A stretch of DNA of 64,000 nucleotides, from assembly GCA_026874595.1 (NCBI GenBank), contig CM049311.1:63883453-63947452 (forward strand). Direction: 5' to 3'. The notes under the pieces are model-generated. The model worked only from the letters and a program-made list of their open reading frames with translations. It was not told the DNA's origin and searched no databases. The translations under genes were made by a program, and so were the position numbers. Below are positions 1-13,100 of the stretch, in pieces (position 1 is the stretch's first letter; the number at the start of each line of letters is the position of its first letter). Origin of the DNA: Sipunculus nudus. Its lineage: Eukaryota; Annelida; Sipuncula; Golfingiida; Sipunculidae.

Positions 1-98
1 AATCGACCTTTGATTATAGTTTAAATTAAATATAGGTATTGAAAGTTAAATAATGAAATTGCATTTAAAGGTTTACAAAATATTATTTTGTTTTTCAG

Positions 99-344
99 GG
101 AGTCAGGTGACGGTATCGTATCTGTTCGTCCATCGTCGGCCGCTCAGCTGGACCCAGCAGATGTATAACTTCTACCTGGGCGTCTGCTCCGTCAGCAATG
201 GCCTCGTTTTGCTTCTTGTCATGCCCGCCATGAAACACTTCATGCGCCTGCGCGATACCACCCTCTTCGCCCTGGCCATTGTGTCCAATATGGCGGGAGA
301 ATTCCTGTTTTCTGTCAGCGTTAAAACATGGATGGTATTCTTAG
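99..344 (+). CDS. copy 1, coding exon 3
   Basis: Acceptor TTTTTCAG ends at 98, donor TTAG|GTATGT starts at 345. The exon has 246 nt, one codon more than the 243-nt homologous exons of copies 2, 3 and 4 (extra residue in GSQVTVSYLFV). It encodes TM8, the cytoplasmic PAMKHFMRLRDTT link and TM9, ending SVKTWMVFLG. Confidence 0.85.
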
Positions 345-1332
345 GTATGTCTTTAATTATTATAATGCTAATTGTTTCGTTATATTAAATGTAAGATGAT
401 AAACTAAAATGTAATTATTACAACTATAAATTTTTAAAATATTCATTAAAGGTTGAATTATGGCATTGACAATAAAAATCTATAAATGATCAAAGTAAAA
501 TCATGTTTTCAGGGTTTTACGCTTTTGAAATTTACAGCATAATGGAAAAAAAGAGTAAATATAGTGTTTTTCATGAATAATCTTTTATGTCATAGCTATA
601 AGGCATATGAACCTGTGAATTGTGTCGAGCGTGATACATGTGTTATTTCGTCAATGCAGGCAATAAAATACATGATAAAAATAGATAAGGGCTTATTTAT
701 TCGTGATAAATTTATTGTCCTATCCATAGACTATAAAATTACCAAGTGGATGTGTCGTGATCAATGATTATCTAACAGTAGTTTCTGTATAGGGCCTGAA
801 ATTACGAGCAGACCTGTCGGTTAGGAATTCTGGATTCACAATATGCGTTAAATACAAATAATCACATTATACACAGATGTGTACTGACACATACTAAAGT
901 TGCACCACGGTGATCGTCCTTTGAAACCAGTTATATGGGCACAACCTGGAGCCCGTTATGTATGCAAGGGCTTTGTAAGTATTGAAGGACCAACCTTTGG
1001 ACGAACCGACCAACCCCACTAATCATTCGTTTGGCTCCTGATACAATCAGGGCCGCGCTAAACAGCGGACTAACGTACCTTTAGCTATTCAGATTAGCAC
1101 GATCATACAGTTTATAGGGTCGGCCTGAAGGTCGAATGTAAACGCGATCTAAGGAGAACAATGAAGTATTTAGAACATGAATCCTGAATTATTTTAGCTG
1201 CCGTTTATATTTACCTGATAATAGACACCTGGAGTCACCATGTCAAGATGTTCAGGTTTCGGTCATAATGTAAACTGGATTGTTTCAAAGAAACGTGGCT
1301 ATGTCACTTGACATAATTTGGTTATGGTCGTA

Positions 1333-1379
<47 letters not shown>

Positions 1380-2303
1380 ATATTGTAGAGGTGAAAAGTT
1401 AGGCATTAAAAGTGTTTGTTAATTTGAAATAAATTATGAAGAAAAAAATGATAAAAAATTTATAGAGATACTTTATTCTCAATTGAATACGCCTTTTATA
1501 AAGGTGGCCATTTATGTTACTTAATTGTTTGATCACTAATGTAACTATATTTCAAGAAAATCTAGTCCATGTCATCATGGTATCCTTTAAGTAATCATTT
1601 AGCATCAATGATAAAAAAATATCACATTTATTAATTTTAAGAAGATTTGGCGCTAAACCTAAAGGACAAAACAGCTGTCCACAATAATTGTTTTTTGGAC
1701 ATGAAAGTTTTTAACTACCTTGATATTGCTGACTTTATCTTACGAAGATAAAAATTATATTATACTTATAACCATATAATTCACGGTGATTTAGTTCTTT
1801 TATTAATTTTCCTAAATTTTATGTCTTAATTTACAAATTTTTAGTTTTATTCTAACATTGTAACACGTTTAAACCATAAATAATCTTTTCTTTTTAACAA
1901 GTGCTCCATCAAATATTCGTGTCCCAGATAGAAATGTAATTGTACTGAAAACAATATATCTAAGGCTAAAAAAAGTATGGTTCTTAGACACTTTTTTTAC
2001 AGAAAACAGTACGGGCGGGCGATATTTTTCTTAGCGTTTGTGACATTTCGGGAGTTTTTACAGGTTTCATGGTTTGATAACAACAAGGCCTTATGTTATC
2101 GTGACAAGGTTTTCTATTTTACTTCTAGTTTACTAACTAAGGTTTTACTTTTTAACTCCAGTTCCAGTGATCGGGTTTTTCCATCCCATGACGTATGCCG
2201 CTCTCAGGTCTCACTTATCCAAGATGGTCAAGCCAAATGAGCAAGGTAATAACCTCGAGGCCGTGGTATAGCTAGAAACAGTAGAATGATGACGTCGATG
2301 CTG

Positions 2304-2350
<47 letters not shown>

Positions 2351-3664
2351 CACTGACTATTAACAATAAGATTAAAAGTAAATGTAAAGGACTTCTTAAA
2401 TTTGCTCTCCTGTTGAGCATATCTGTGGTAAATTAAGTGCTTTGCATTCTTATATATTAACTTGGTCAGGTTTGTGATTTTGATAAACCAACTGGTCATT
2501 TCTACACATTGTTTACAAGAATTAGGTCATGATAAGACTTTACCATATTAAAGTAGGGAAAAATATCCAATGTTTAAAAGTGAGTAAAAAATTAATTATT
2601 AAAGAAACCTGCTGGACTTGCTGGTGTTGCACAACAAGATTGCCTTCTCTCCAGTTTTCTAAAAAGATGTTGCAGTTTTCGACACATCCAAGTAGAATGG
2701 GTCATATTTGACTTGTCTCAATATTCCTTAACTACCTAAGGTAGCATTTTTGGCGAAAGCCATTTAAACCAATCCAAAAGTTGTTTGTAAATGTAATAAG
2801 TTATCTTTTGAGGAATACAATAAAGGGGATGTAAGTGTACAAAAAAATATATTACGTCATTACCTTAACAACAGTCTTTATCATTAGAGGATGCCTTATC
2901 AAACCATTAACTTGTTTTTTTCCATACAGGTAAAATGTTCTCAGTGTTTGCGTCGGTAGAGAGTGTCAGCATGGTCGCTCGAGATGCTCTGTTGAACGTT
3001 CTGTACTCAATGACCCTGATGTACTGGCCTGGATTCTGTTTTAGTTTTGGTGGGATAATTCTGGTTATTCCACTTGTTATAATCATGTAAGTAATCACTT
3101 GATATTGATATTTGTTGTTTCTTATTAAGGTATAATTTATGTATTTTAAGTCAGGTTAATATAGTTATGTTGACCTTTTTTATATGTGTAAACACACACG
3201 CACATTATATACAAGTATAGCCTATAGACAGTTGAGAATTAGTAATTCCCTGACCAGGGCTTTAGTACAACATCTTTGCAAAATAAATTATTTTAATAAA
3301 ATATAAGATAAAAGACAATAGCTGTTGGAATGAGGATGCATTTAGCTCTGGACTGATTCAGAAGAAAAGGCAATTCGATATTGATATTGGCTGCATTATT
3401 GTTATAAATATGTAATGTAACATTTTAATGTATGTTCATATTTGTATGCTACACTATTATCCAAGATGGTCTAAGATTTAACTGTTTGGAGACTTTACTT
3501 CTCAAATCAAGTGCAAATATATAGAATGGAAATTAAAACTTCTAAAGCTTTTTGATTTTTTGTTTGAAAATATTGTTAATTTCTCATTCAGTTACATCCA
3601 TGTGGATCTTCAGCGAGGGAGCACAGGAGAGACGGATTCACCAAAGAAAAGCAAGGTAAGTTGA
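99..3664 (+). CDS. SLC46-family MFS transporter, copy 1 (3' half, 5' end outside window)
   Basis: Partial gene whose exons 1-2 lie left of the window. Visible coding exons are 99-344, 2162-2245, 2930-3086 and 3592-3664, joined in phases 1,1,2 exactly as in the complete copies downstream. They encode the second half of a 12-TM major facilitator of the SLC46 group: the YLFVHRRPLSWTQQMY block, TM8-TM9, the small exon read as VIGFFHPMTYAALRS, then TM11-TM12 beginning GKMFSVFASVES. The C-terminal tail is short and charged (GETDSPKKSK). The last exon either ends at TGA 3662-3664 or splices at the strong donor AAG|GTAAGT (after 3655) into a short exon further on. No internal stop or frameshift is seen, so this copy looks functional. 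AATAAA occurs at 4195. Substrate unknown; the family moves folates, muropeptides or cyclic dinucleotides. Confidence 0.82.
1336..1376. repeat. (AT)n microsatellite
   Basis: Uninterrupted TA dinucleotide run in copy 1 intron 3. Confidence 0.97.
1961..2070 (+). mobile_element. Decayed MITE half, same family as 31062-31408
   Basis: The stretch GTATGGTTCTTAGACAC followed by a T run, CAGAAA and GGGCGGGCG matches the left end of the inverted-repeat element at 31062. The right inverted repeat is not found, so this is a truncated copy. It lies about 100 bp upstream of exon 4. Confidence 0.6.
2162..2245 (+). CDS. copy 1, coding exon 4 (84 nt)
   Basis: Preceded by AACTCCAG, followed by GTAATA. Exactly 84 nt, as in copies 2, 3 and 4, with phase 1 at both ends. 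It encodes VPVIGFFHPMTYAALRSHLS then KMVKPNEQ, half of TM10 plus the loop to TM11. Found by homology to exon 4 of copies 2 and 3; it is too short to stand out as an ORF. Confidence 0.85.
2307..2348. repeat. (AT)n microsatellite
   Basis: TA dinucleotide run in copy 1 intron 4, about 60 bp after the exon 4 donor. Confidence 0.97.
2930..3086 (+). CDS. copy 1, coding exon 5
   Basis: Acceptor TCCATACAG, donor AT|GTAAGT. 157 nt, as in copies 2 and 3. It encodes GKMFSVFASVES, then TM11 and TM12 (YWPGFCFSFGGIILVIPLV) and ends in phase 2. Confidence 0.88.
3592..3664 (+). CDS. copy 1, last visible exon and C-terminal tail
   Basis: Acceptor TTCTCATTCAG. Encodes IYIHVDLQRGSTGETDSPKK then SK. Reading on gives VS and TGA at 3662. 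The consensus donor AAG|GTAAGT after 3655 suggests a spliced alternative; possible acceptors are CCTTCAG at 3834-3840 and GTACAG at 4035-4040, each followed by a short open stretch and a stop. Confidence 0.7.
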
Positions 3665-4315
3665 AAATTTCAGTTTTGTTTTCTGTACAGTTTCTGTCTT
3701 TTATTACACCAACATAGAGTCAAATGGTTAAAGCATGTATACTTATTAATTAAAAAGCAAAAAATAGGAGCTTTGGAGTAATACAGATTTTAAATATAGT
3801 ATTCAAATATGTAATCCTTACATGGAACATGTCCCTTCAGACCAGTTTCTTAAGAAGCTGTTTGAAATACAAATATAGTTTATCATTTAAAATTAATTAT
3901 CAGCTATAAATGTGGCAAGAAAGAATATTGATGTTTCCTGTAGAGGAAATGCATGGAATTGGTACTGTAACAAATGCCCTCTGGATACTTTCAAGCTGTT
4001 GTATTTTCTTCTCACTAAAAGGATATATTATTTTGTACAGAGTCACTTGTACTGACCTGAGCTGTAATGCTGAAGATTAGGCAGTTATAAACCTAAGGTA
4101 AGACAGATACAATGAAACTTAAACCCAGCTTTTTGTTAAACAGGTAATACCATGTATTATATTCCATTCCCTGTATATACATGAAATAAGACGTAATAAA
4201 TGAGAAGTCTTAACCATGGTGTAGCATTGCTGCTGTTTTACTTGTAGAGTGGTAGTGCCATCTATTGGTTGATTCTCTCTGTATTTCCATTGTATCATAT
4301 TATATCATTACTAGC
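3665..4315. other. 3' flank of copy 1
   Basis: AT-rich, no ORF with family features. Contains a polyadenylation hexamer AATAAA at 4195-4200 and possible acceptors for an alternative last exon at 3840 and 4040. Confidence 0.5.
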
Positions 4316-4613
4316 AATTACCCGTGCTACGCACGGTTCTGGGCGAGCTTTTAGTTCTGATGTCAAATAGTCTGTCATAGTCTTTGGTGTACAATGTTAC
4401 TGTCTCTTTGAATCCGACATTTGGTATAAGTGTTCTGTCTCTGAGTTAACCTTGTGTCGGAGTCTGAATGACCTGGACGAATACGTTCTTGTCCGAATGG
4501 TGGAATGTCTTCGGACAAACCCGGAGCATATGTATGTCAAAAATCACGGCAAACCGTAGTGTCAGAGGAGACATGTAAATTCACACAAATCGCGTTACGC
4601 TATTAATATATAG
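4316..4613 (+). repeat. Interspersed repeat, copy A (CCGTGC-TAC-GCACGG head)
   Basis: Begins with a perfect 6-bp hairpin CCGTGCTACGCACGG just after TAGCAATTAC. It ends in CGCTATTAATATATAGAT. The last 110 bp recur at 6324-6446. No coding capacity. It looks like a short non-autonomous element of unknown class. Confidence 0.65.
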
Positions 4614-6323
4614 ATCCATTATATGCATGGTGTTATGCATAAAACTACAATTGAAGCCGAGAGGTTGGCAGGAGAATTTTCGAAGAATTTGATATGTTTA
4701 ATAAAATCATTTTATATGAAAATATATATTATGCTGAACATCGTCATTTAAAGTTGCCCTCCGCGCCCGTGAATCCGCCAGTAAAGGAACCTGTTATCTT
4801 GCATGGTAGTACAGTACAGCGCTGAGACGTGATCTCGATAATTGCATTCCGGTTATAACGCACAAAAACTGAGCACTCACATGGTCGGGCAATCCCGCTG
4901 CGCAAAAGTTCGTGGTAGCATTATATTATGTGGTACATTTAATGGCTGTATATATTTTTAAATATCACGCACTCCTTTCTGTTTGAAAGCTGAGCCAATG
5001 TTTTCCAGTAAGACAGTCACTGCGTTCAGGCAGTGTGTTAAACCCGGATCCCACTCCGGATCCCGGAACCCAAGAAAAATTTGTAATTCTTAAACTCTCA
5101 TGGTAATTTGTCCAGATATTTTAGCATAATCGTATCTAAAGACATATTTTATATTATGTTTAGTTAAAACATAAAAAAATAGTCTGTTTTGCAACTAAAT
5201 TTGATAAAAAAAAAACACTTACGGACCCTGGGGCACGGACCTCACGGATTACACGGACCCCGTTTTCTCGTTGTTTTACCATTTCTTTAGTACATACATG
5301 TATTTGACATCACGTTTAGCCATGACACATTTGTGATTTATTATTGTGTTTGTATCTGTATTTTTACATTTCTGTCTCAGTTTTTATTCATAATTTTATA
5401 TTTGCTATTTATTTCATTTGTGTAGCGTTTTAAAAAGTATTATAATTTAAGACATTTACAAAATCATTATTTTGGAACCTGTAGTTGCTTGAAATGCAAG
5501 TAATCAACAATTCCTTTCGGTATTTATATTATTGCCAACTTTAAAATTGCATGGTTGTTATGAACGGAGCACGAAACCTGTTGTTATGTGGAAGTGCTCT
5601 GATATATCAGTCTCAGGTCCGCTCAACTGTTAGTGCACTTCAAATTAAATCTCCCCCACTGTGTCCGCACTATTATATTTTCATTTAAAATAACAAATAT
5701 ATTTACTTTTTAGTGTGTGACATGAGTGCTATTTTTGTCCTCTTTTAGTCATAAGTAAAAATATGAGCGGTGGTTACTGGGGTCCGTCAAAACTGAACAG
5801 TCGGCAAATTCAAGTAAATGAGGTTCGAAATATTTTTGTAATTATAAATGACATTTAGGGACTTTGCTCTGTCCTTACATCAACAATAGTGGTGTTTTTA
5901 TCGGTATAAATAATGGAAAATGAGGAAATAGGTTTATGGGGTCCGGGGACCGTGGGGTTCGGGTTTTACACATTACCCTGCATTCACTACCGCTCGGAAA
6001 ATTTTCATTCTTTGAAAGATCCCCCTTTTGAGCATTTTCCTCACGCGAGATCTCCTTGTGCACAATAGACCTTTCCGCTTTTTCGCTGCGCGGAGGTTGC
6101 CTTTTGAGAAGGGATCACCAATGGGGATTATTTCGGGCCGGTAACCGCAAATTTAAGAAAAGCCCAGATAGGGCCCCCGGAGAAAAACTCTGTCCCGCCA
6201 ACAAACACTCTGTGGCCATTGTGTTACCAGGCCCGAAGACACAAAGAAAAGAGGCGCCCGCGGGGGAGCAAATATTAAAATTATTAATTATGCACGTAAT
6301 ACGCAAATATTGCAAATAAAAGT
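4614..6323. other. Intergenic, no gene seen
   Basis: Between the two copies of the interspersed repeat. Contains GC-richer stretches (about 5035-5075, 5220-5265 and 5940-6270) with repeated CGGATCC and CACGGACC motifs that look repeat-derived. The small ORFs show no family resemblance. Confidence 0.45.
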
Positions 6324-6446
6324 GGGTGGAATCTCTTCGGACAAACCCTGAGCATATGTATGTCAGAAATCACGGCAAACCGTACGGTAGTATCAGAGGA
6401 GATAAGGAAAATCACAAAAATCGCCTTGCGCTATTAATATATAGAT
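6324..6446 (+). repeat. Interspersed repeat, copy B (3' part)
   Basis: Matches 4505-4612 with small indels: TCTTCGGACAAACCC, GAGCATATGTATGTCA, ATCACGGCAAACCGTA, and the end CGCTATTAATATATAGATC. The left part of copy A is missing or replaced here. Confidence 0.75.
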
Positions 6447-8992
6447 CGACTGTTGAAGATGTGTTTCCATAGAATCGATATCAGCCAAGAAAATTTCACA
6501 GTGCTTTTATATTTTGGCACATTGAATCAAGGCCGTAAAAGCTGTTTCTGGGCTAGCTTTCAGTATCTGAGATCAATCTCCTTGACAAATTTTTTTATCG
6601 GCAATATTCAGATGCTGAGTAACAAGAAAATACAGCTGCAAACAAATGGTGTTTCTTTGCATGTGGTCACTTACTCTAACTTTTATTAATATGTAGTTAT
6701 AAATAATATCCATATTCCAGTAACATCTTTAAAATGCAGAAGACATTACACAAGTCAGGTCATATTCAAACCATTTCTTTTCTTAACATTTTCTGATAAC
6801 ATTTGCCAATACTTTAACCTAACCAAAATAGATGTGAAATGATAATAATTATGTATTTAAGGGTCTCTTGATAATTTAAAATTTCCTACATGTAGCTATA
6901 CCGTTTTATTACATAAACCAGTTGAAACCACAATGCTCATTTATACAAGAAAAGCTCGCATAAATTAATAAACAAAACCGTAATTCACGGGGAGGGAATT
7001 GGGCGATTAGTGGTGCCATCTGTTGGAAGATGAGAATAATAACTATAGTCTCTCTTTCTACCTGCTCTTCGCTTGGTATTCAATAGTAAGGTCACAACCT
7101 GAGGTTTTGATAAAGTATGATGGAGTATTATAACTCTATGGTTACACCAAATGTGCTCAGTGTGAAATCACTCTGTCAAAATGTAGCTAATGACAATATG
7201 ATTCAGTTATAAAAGACGTGATAGGACCAATTTTATGGGTTTAATGTGTCGCACACTGGCAGTTGCAACAAACATTTACTTAAAACATTTTTTTTATCTC
7301 TGCCATTGTACAAAATGTTGTAAAACATGACAAACTCTCAAATACCTTGTGTGTTATTATACAGTTGGATATTGTCTACAGAATAATTGCATATATATGA
7401 AGTAAAGACCACCTATCATCCCCTGGTAAGCAGATTAATTGAAAATGATTTGTTAAAGTAAAACCAAAAAAAAAAAGGAAATGACATAGGAATGATAAAT
7501 AAGTAAAAGTTTTAGACTAGTAGACATAGATAGAGGTGAAGATATATTGGAGATATCTTTTGTGGAGAAAACTAGCATTGCATTTATTTAAGTTTAAATT
7601 ATATTTTGTGTGTGTTTTTGCAGACATTGCAGCTACACAGCAGGCGGAGATGGGATAGATGAACAATCAAACCTTTCAAACACACACATACAACATGGCT
7701 GCGTCCAGGAAAGGAGAGCAGCACAAACCTATCGTTTGCTCAGCTTTAGATTTGTCCCTTCAACAATTTCTCTTATAGAGAATTTTGAGGAGGTGTGAGA
7801 TGGTCACAAGTCTGTTGTTTGAGAGGTGTCTTTTAGGAAGACTACAGAAGACTATTAGGAAGCAAAAATAACATAGCGATGACTCTGGGGAGAATCAGAT
7901 ATTGCAACCCAGAAAATGTCCAAATCCATGCAAAGTTTTATTTCTTGATAACTGAGTCACAAATATGGTGCTCAAATCAACAGAAATATATGTATATAAC
8001 AGTATTTATGTCATTATTATTCTTTTTAGTAATTCTTAGAATAGCTTTAAATAGTGTTGTAACCAAAGTCACAATATTGCACACAATGGACACCGTATAT
8101 CACCAAAGTTAGGCATATTATGAACAGAATAATATAGAGCTGTATAATATTTTTTAGGAAAATATGGAATTTTAGGAAATTATATGGATGCCAATGTGCG
8201 GGAATGTTTGTTTGTGTGTACAGGTGAGGTATTTATCTGTGGCACCCTTGCTGAGCCCATGCACCTGTGTGAGACTGTGTGCTGCATCATATGACACGCT
8301 GTCTCAGCAGGTGTAGGGCACAGCCGAGTGATGAAGGCATTGACTGTACCTGGATCAAACACACCAGAGATTTGCAAATAGTACTGGACATAAACTAATT
8401 GTCAGCTTCACTGCTGCATTGAACCGTCCGTAATCTAATTGTTGTGACCATCACCCCCCAAGTTATAAGAGGCGCCGCCGTGTGTAAAAAAAAGAAGCTT
8501 TTGTATTGTTGCAACAGAGTCCACCGTTTGTTGCTTTGAGCACGTGGGCTCGTCTTTTATATGACGCAGTTTGGATTATTGCTTGAAGGAAGATGGTTAT
8601 CAAGGCAATTCGGTAACTGCGTTATTTGCAGGTGTCTAACGGACAGGGATCCAGGGATCTGCTCGAATGCCTGAACTAAAGGCTGAGACTTCGATGTGTA
8701 AATCCTGATACCTCGTGTCGAGGACTAGAAGTCCTACTGTCACGTCATTCATCCATATATGGTCATCTTCATTATCATTCAATAAACAGTGCCGTCAGCA
8801 GGGTCCGGATCTATGCCTCAGATAAAATAATAACCTTCGCAGTTTTATTTAGAAAAGCTGATGTATCATATAGTGTGATGTAGCGTTCTAGTCCCGATTT
8901 TAATAAAAGTATTCTCATCAATTTGTAATGATGTAATGTAAATGTGAATTATACGCTATGTTGTGTTATCATTTCACAGAGAGCTCTCTGTA

Positions 8993-8995
<3 letters not shown>

Positions 8996-9056
<61 letters not shown>
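8996..9056. repeat. (AT)n microsatellite
   Basis: TA run of about 60 bp. The tyrosine/isoleucine ORFs over it are artefacts of the repeat. Confidence 0.97.
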
Positions 9057-9059
<3 letters not shown>

Positions 9060-10129
9060 TAATGATAACGACAAGAGGCTTGAACTCTGGTCAGCTGATA
9101 GTCTGTTACATAATGATGTCACAGGTTTGTCCTGTTGAGCAAGCCATGACTGCAGGACCAATGGTATGCTGTTTTTCAACTCCTGTCTGCTTCTTTAATT
9201 TTACGATGATTTTTTCTACATAAAAAATCTACTGACAGAATACGATACATTGGGGGGGGGGGGGGGGGGGTCTAAAATTTTAGGATACCTTGTTGCACAA
9301 AATTTCCCACTCGCAGTGTACGACTCTTCGAAAAAGTAGCCATTGCACCGCTATATGAGCGTGTTTACAAACCTGCGTATAATCAGACTGTTAAATATGG
9401 ATGTTTCTAGCGAATCGTCGGTGACTTTGTATTTGTGGGGCTGAAAAGTGGTAAAAAAAGGTTATTTTCCAGATACTGAAAATTGTGTTTCTTGAATATT
9501 TTATGAATAACGCAATAAGAAGCAGATCAAGTCAGATGTTATACTGTCACCACAACTTGCTATTTATGAGGATTTTTCCCCAAAATTTGAAGAGGGCACC
9601 AAAAGGACAGATTGAGAGAGCATGATGAAACAGCGTATAGAGTGGCGAGTACAAGTCTTCTACGGCCTGTGATAGTTAACTTGGCTTTATTTATTGTGAA
9701 GCTGGTGTACTTCTGCGTGTGCGTGTGCTATTTATGTACCTGAAGTATTGTATGGACCCAAAGCAGACAGCCGTCTGTCACCTGTAGGAAATGCGTTTAT
9801 CTCTATCTGATAAACAAATTTTAAAGAAATTTTTCATGATCTTTGTGAAAATAAAGGGTGTACCATACTATTTACAGACTTGTTATTATTTGCTCTCATT
9901 CGTGCATATAACAGAGTTTAAGTACTGCAAATTTTGTCATTCTTCATTAGAAGGTACATATTTCGATTCGTGAGCCACGCGTCTCTTCATGTTAAATTGG
10001 GTATGCACATTCTAGGAAATAAGCGTGTGATGCAGTACTTAACTGTGAACATGTTGCAAGTTGATTGTTCGATGTTCTTCAGTTGCGTTTTAGTATAGGG
10101 AGGGATTGTCACACAGACAAAAAAGGTGT

Positions 10130-10132
<3 letters not shown>

Positions 10133-10186
<54 letters not shown>
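10133..10186. repeat. (AT)n microsatellite
   Basis: TA run in intergenic DNA. Confidence 0.97.
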
Positions 10187-10191
<5 letters not shown>

Positions 10192-13100
10192 TAATATTAT
10201 TAGTCCCAACTTTGAATACCATCCGACCAACTTCAAGTCATCCTCCTACCCTTGAAGATCAATTGACGTCACTGTCAGAATTGTTTACATAAACATCTAC
10301 ACACATGTATACGCCCGCATGCTACAACTTCTACAATAAGTCAGACGAGACAAAAACGGAGAGAGGTAGCGGAAACAAGTTGGCTATTTCCTCTAATTTA
10401 GACGGAGCAGTACACGCATGTAATAGAATGCGGACATGAATTGATGATCATGAGAATGGCTCGAAAACCTTTTGGTTCTTAGAAGTCACATGTTCTCTCC
10501 TGCGTCGCAGCTTTTTGTTACCAGTCTCAATTCCGTTCACAAAGCTTTATTCTTCGCGTAGTGAATTAGTAATTTATAAAAAAAAATCTTGCATAAAAGT
10601 ACATATGCATTTACCAGGTACCAGTATGTTAAACAAACATGAAATAAAGTGTTTTCTCATTGAAATATTATGGTATTTGCCAGTATTGTGATCTGAAACA
10701 GCTGCTTACCCCTGTACACAAGTAGAAATGCACCGGGCGCCATCATAAACTAACATAGCGCGCACGCCACCTGGTGGCCTACCACGCAGCTTCAGAAATC
10801 AAGATTTTCAAGCTTTCAGTCGGTATTCCAGAACCTTTTTAGTTTGTTTCTTCTCTTTATTTGGGAGACGTATATGCCCAAGACTGGACCTCCGGCACGT
10901 TCGTCTTTATATTGTTAACAGACAAAGATGGATCTGCTGAATTTACTTCCGCACACAACAATAAAAACTATAAAACAGGTAAATTTAAGATAGTCCGTGT
11001 GTTAGGGTTGTTTTGCATGGAAATTTTTGTATAACGCAAAAATGAAGTGAAAATGTATAATAATATCATTGCTGATGTTATGTAATTTTAATATCATGAG
11101 TACAATTCGGTAGGCCAATGGGCATGAGAAAGGAAAAAAAGCTTAATTAGTTCCTGAAAAAAAAATCCAGTGTAAAAGCTCAATAGCAGGCATTTGTTAT
11201 ACATTGTTAAACAGGGGACTCTACCTCGGGTCTTTAATGGATAACATTTGGGTCAATACTTTATGTATATATAAAGTAAATATAAAGTATAAGACCACGT
11301 GACCACACACAGTCTAACCGCTTATCGGCAGCCCTTTTATAAGAATTATTACAGTTTAAACATAGTTCTCTTGGATGTATCGACATGTTGTATACAAAGC
11401 ATGAACATGAAGGCCAATATCTGGATGAAGTTGATCGATATTACAGTTTCTCGTTGTCACCATACATTTCAGGTGACACAATATCGAAGGAATATACTTT
11501 ATATCCATTACTTAAAAAAAATCTTATTAGTACTTGATGAAAGATCGAACCAGTCACGAGGCACCCGTACAAAACGATCTGTTTGTATGTTGGCACGCTT
11601 ATAAAGACATGATGTATATTATTTACGGGGTAAAGGCCCAACAGCACATGACATTGCCCATTGATTCTACTTTTAACCCTGGAGATGGTTTTTAAAAGCG
11701 AGACTGAGAGATAAATAAAGTTACAATATATTGAGGAATCTCTCCAGAATCAGGTGAGCGGTGTTTCAAAATTATGAATTTACTAGCTGATAAACCCGGT
11801 TTACCGGACTTTTTACCGGTGCTGGGGAGATATATTAACTGAGATGTGGAATTTTGGTTAGTTTTTTCTTCTAAAAACTAAAAGATAATATAAGTTTTCA
11901 GTGGGAGACTGTCTCAATAAGATATGTAGAAATATGTTTTACATTTATTTTTTGGCGCTGTGATCGTGGCAAGAAATTCTTTGCCCGGTATGTTGACCTT
12001 GAAGACCTGGTTAGTGATGATGTTTACATTGCGAACCGGAATGAGACGCGGGGGCATTCAGGTTTTCGATGATATTTGACTGGTTTCTATCGTTGGACGT
12101 ATAAAGAATAGGTTGATGTGGGGAAAACATGAACGTTTAATTAAATGTACGTTGCAAGGAAACTGTTCCTGAAGAAAGAAACGGAAATATACATAACTCG
12201 TAAGTAGCAGAAGTGGACCCAATGGGACTCCATGCAGAGGACCCGTATCCAATTTTCAGCCGCCGCAAGCTTTTTTATATCGTATCACACCTGTTTCTGA
12301 AATTGGGAATTTTTTTTTCACTTTTACTGACCACGCACGTTGGTGAGAGCCTGGGTCAATTGTAAGGCCAGACATGCTCAAATCACTCACTGAAAGCAAG
12401 CGTTATTCATATGAACAATAGTCTGTAATAGTGTGTTTAAGTTTGAGTGACCACGAAGCACGCATTCCGGTCATTGCCGAAGACAGTTTGGCTGTGCTCC
12501 GTCTAACCTCCGCGCAAGTCCGTAAAAACGGGGAAAAAATCACTCTAAATTATATGTAAATTTAAAATTGTTTATTCACATATCGCCTTTGTCACTGCGG
12601 GGACAATAACCTTTAAAATGAGGTATGGCACAGTGTCATACACAATGCGGTTTCAGAGAACATTGAGGACAAAGGTGGAGCGAATTCCTTTAATAAGTAT
12701 TAGATTGCATCACTACGTGGAAAAATAGCCTAGAACGTTTATCTTATTTTGGAAGTGATTATTATGTTGTTGCTAACTTGCCTCATATGCGTATCAAGAA
12801 ATCTCACATTTTTTTCCAAATATGTAAAATCATAATATGTTATACCTGAGGATTAATACCTTCTTGCAGAACGACATAACAATATGTAAAAATAAATGTT
12901 TTTGGATATACTGATTGAGAAAAAAATAAAGCAAAATAATAAAAATTCTAAGAACATGCATGGTCATTGTGTAACATAATGGTGCAGTTTTCTAGCATCG
13001 CTTACACAGAATCACACACAACAAGAGTTTTTTTTTTATTCAGGTTGGTTGTCAGTGGCAATGGACAACACAGTTTAAGATTAGACTTGGTATAATTGCA

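Larger units (their letters stand above)
345..2161 (+). other. copy 1 intron 3
   Basis: Intron of 1.8 kb between exons 3 and 4. It holds an AT microsatellite (1336-1376) and, near its 3' end, a decayed half-copy of the MITE found complete at 31062-31408. No other gene is seen; the short ORFs inside have no family resemblance. Confidence 0.7.

Noticed and set aside
8944-9223. ORFs of 64 and 86 residues with runs of Tyr-Ile
   Set aside because: They are translations of an AT microsatellite; no real protein signal.
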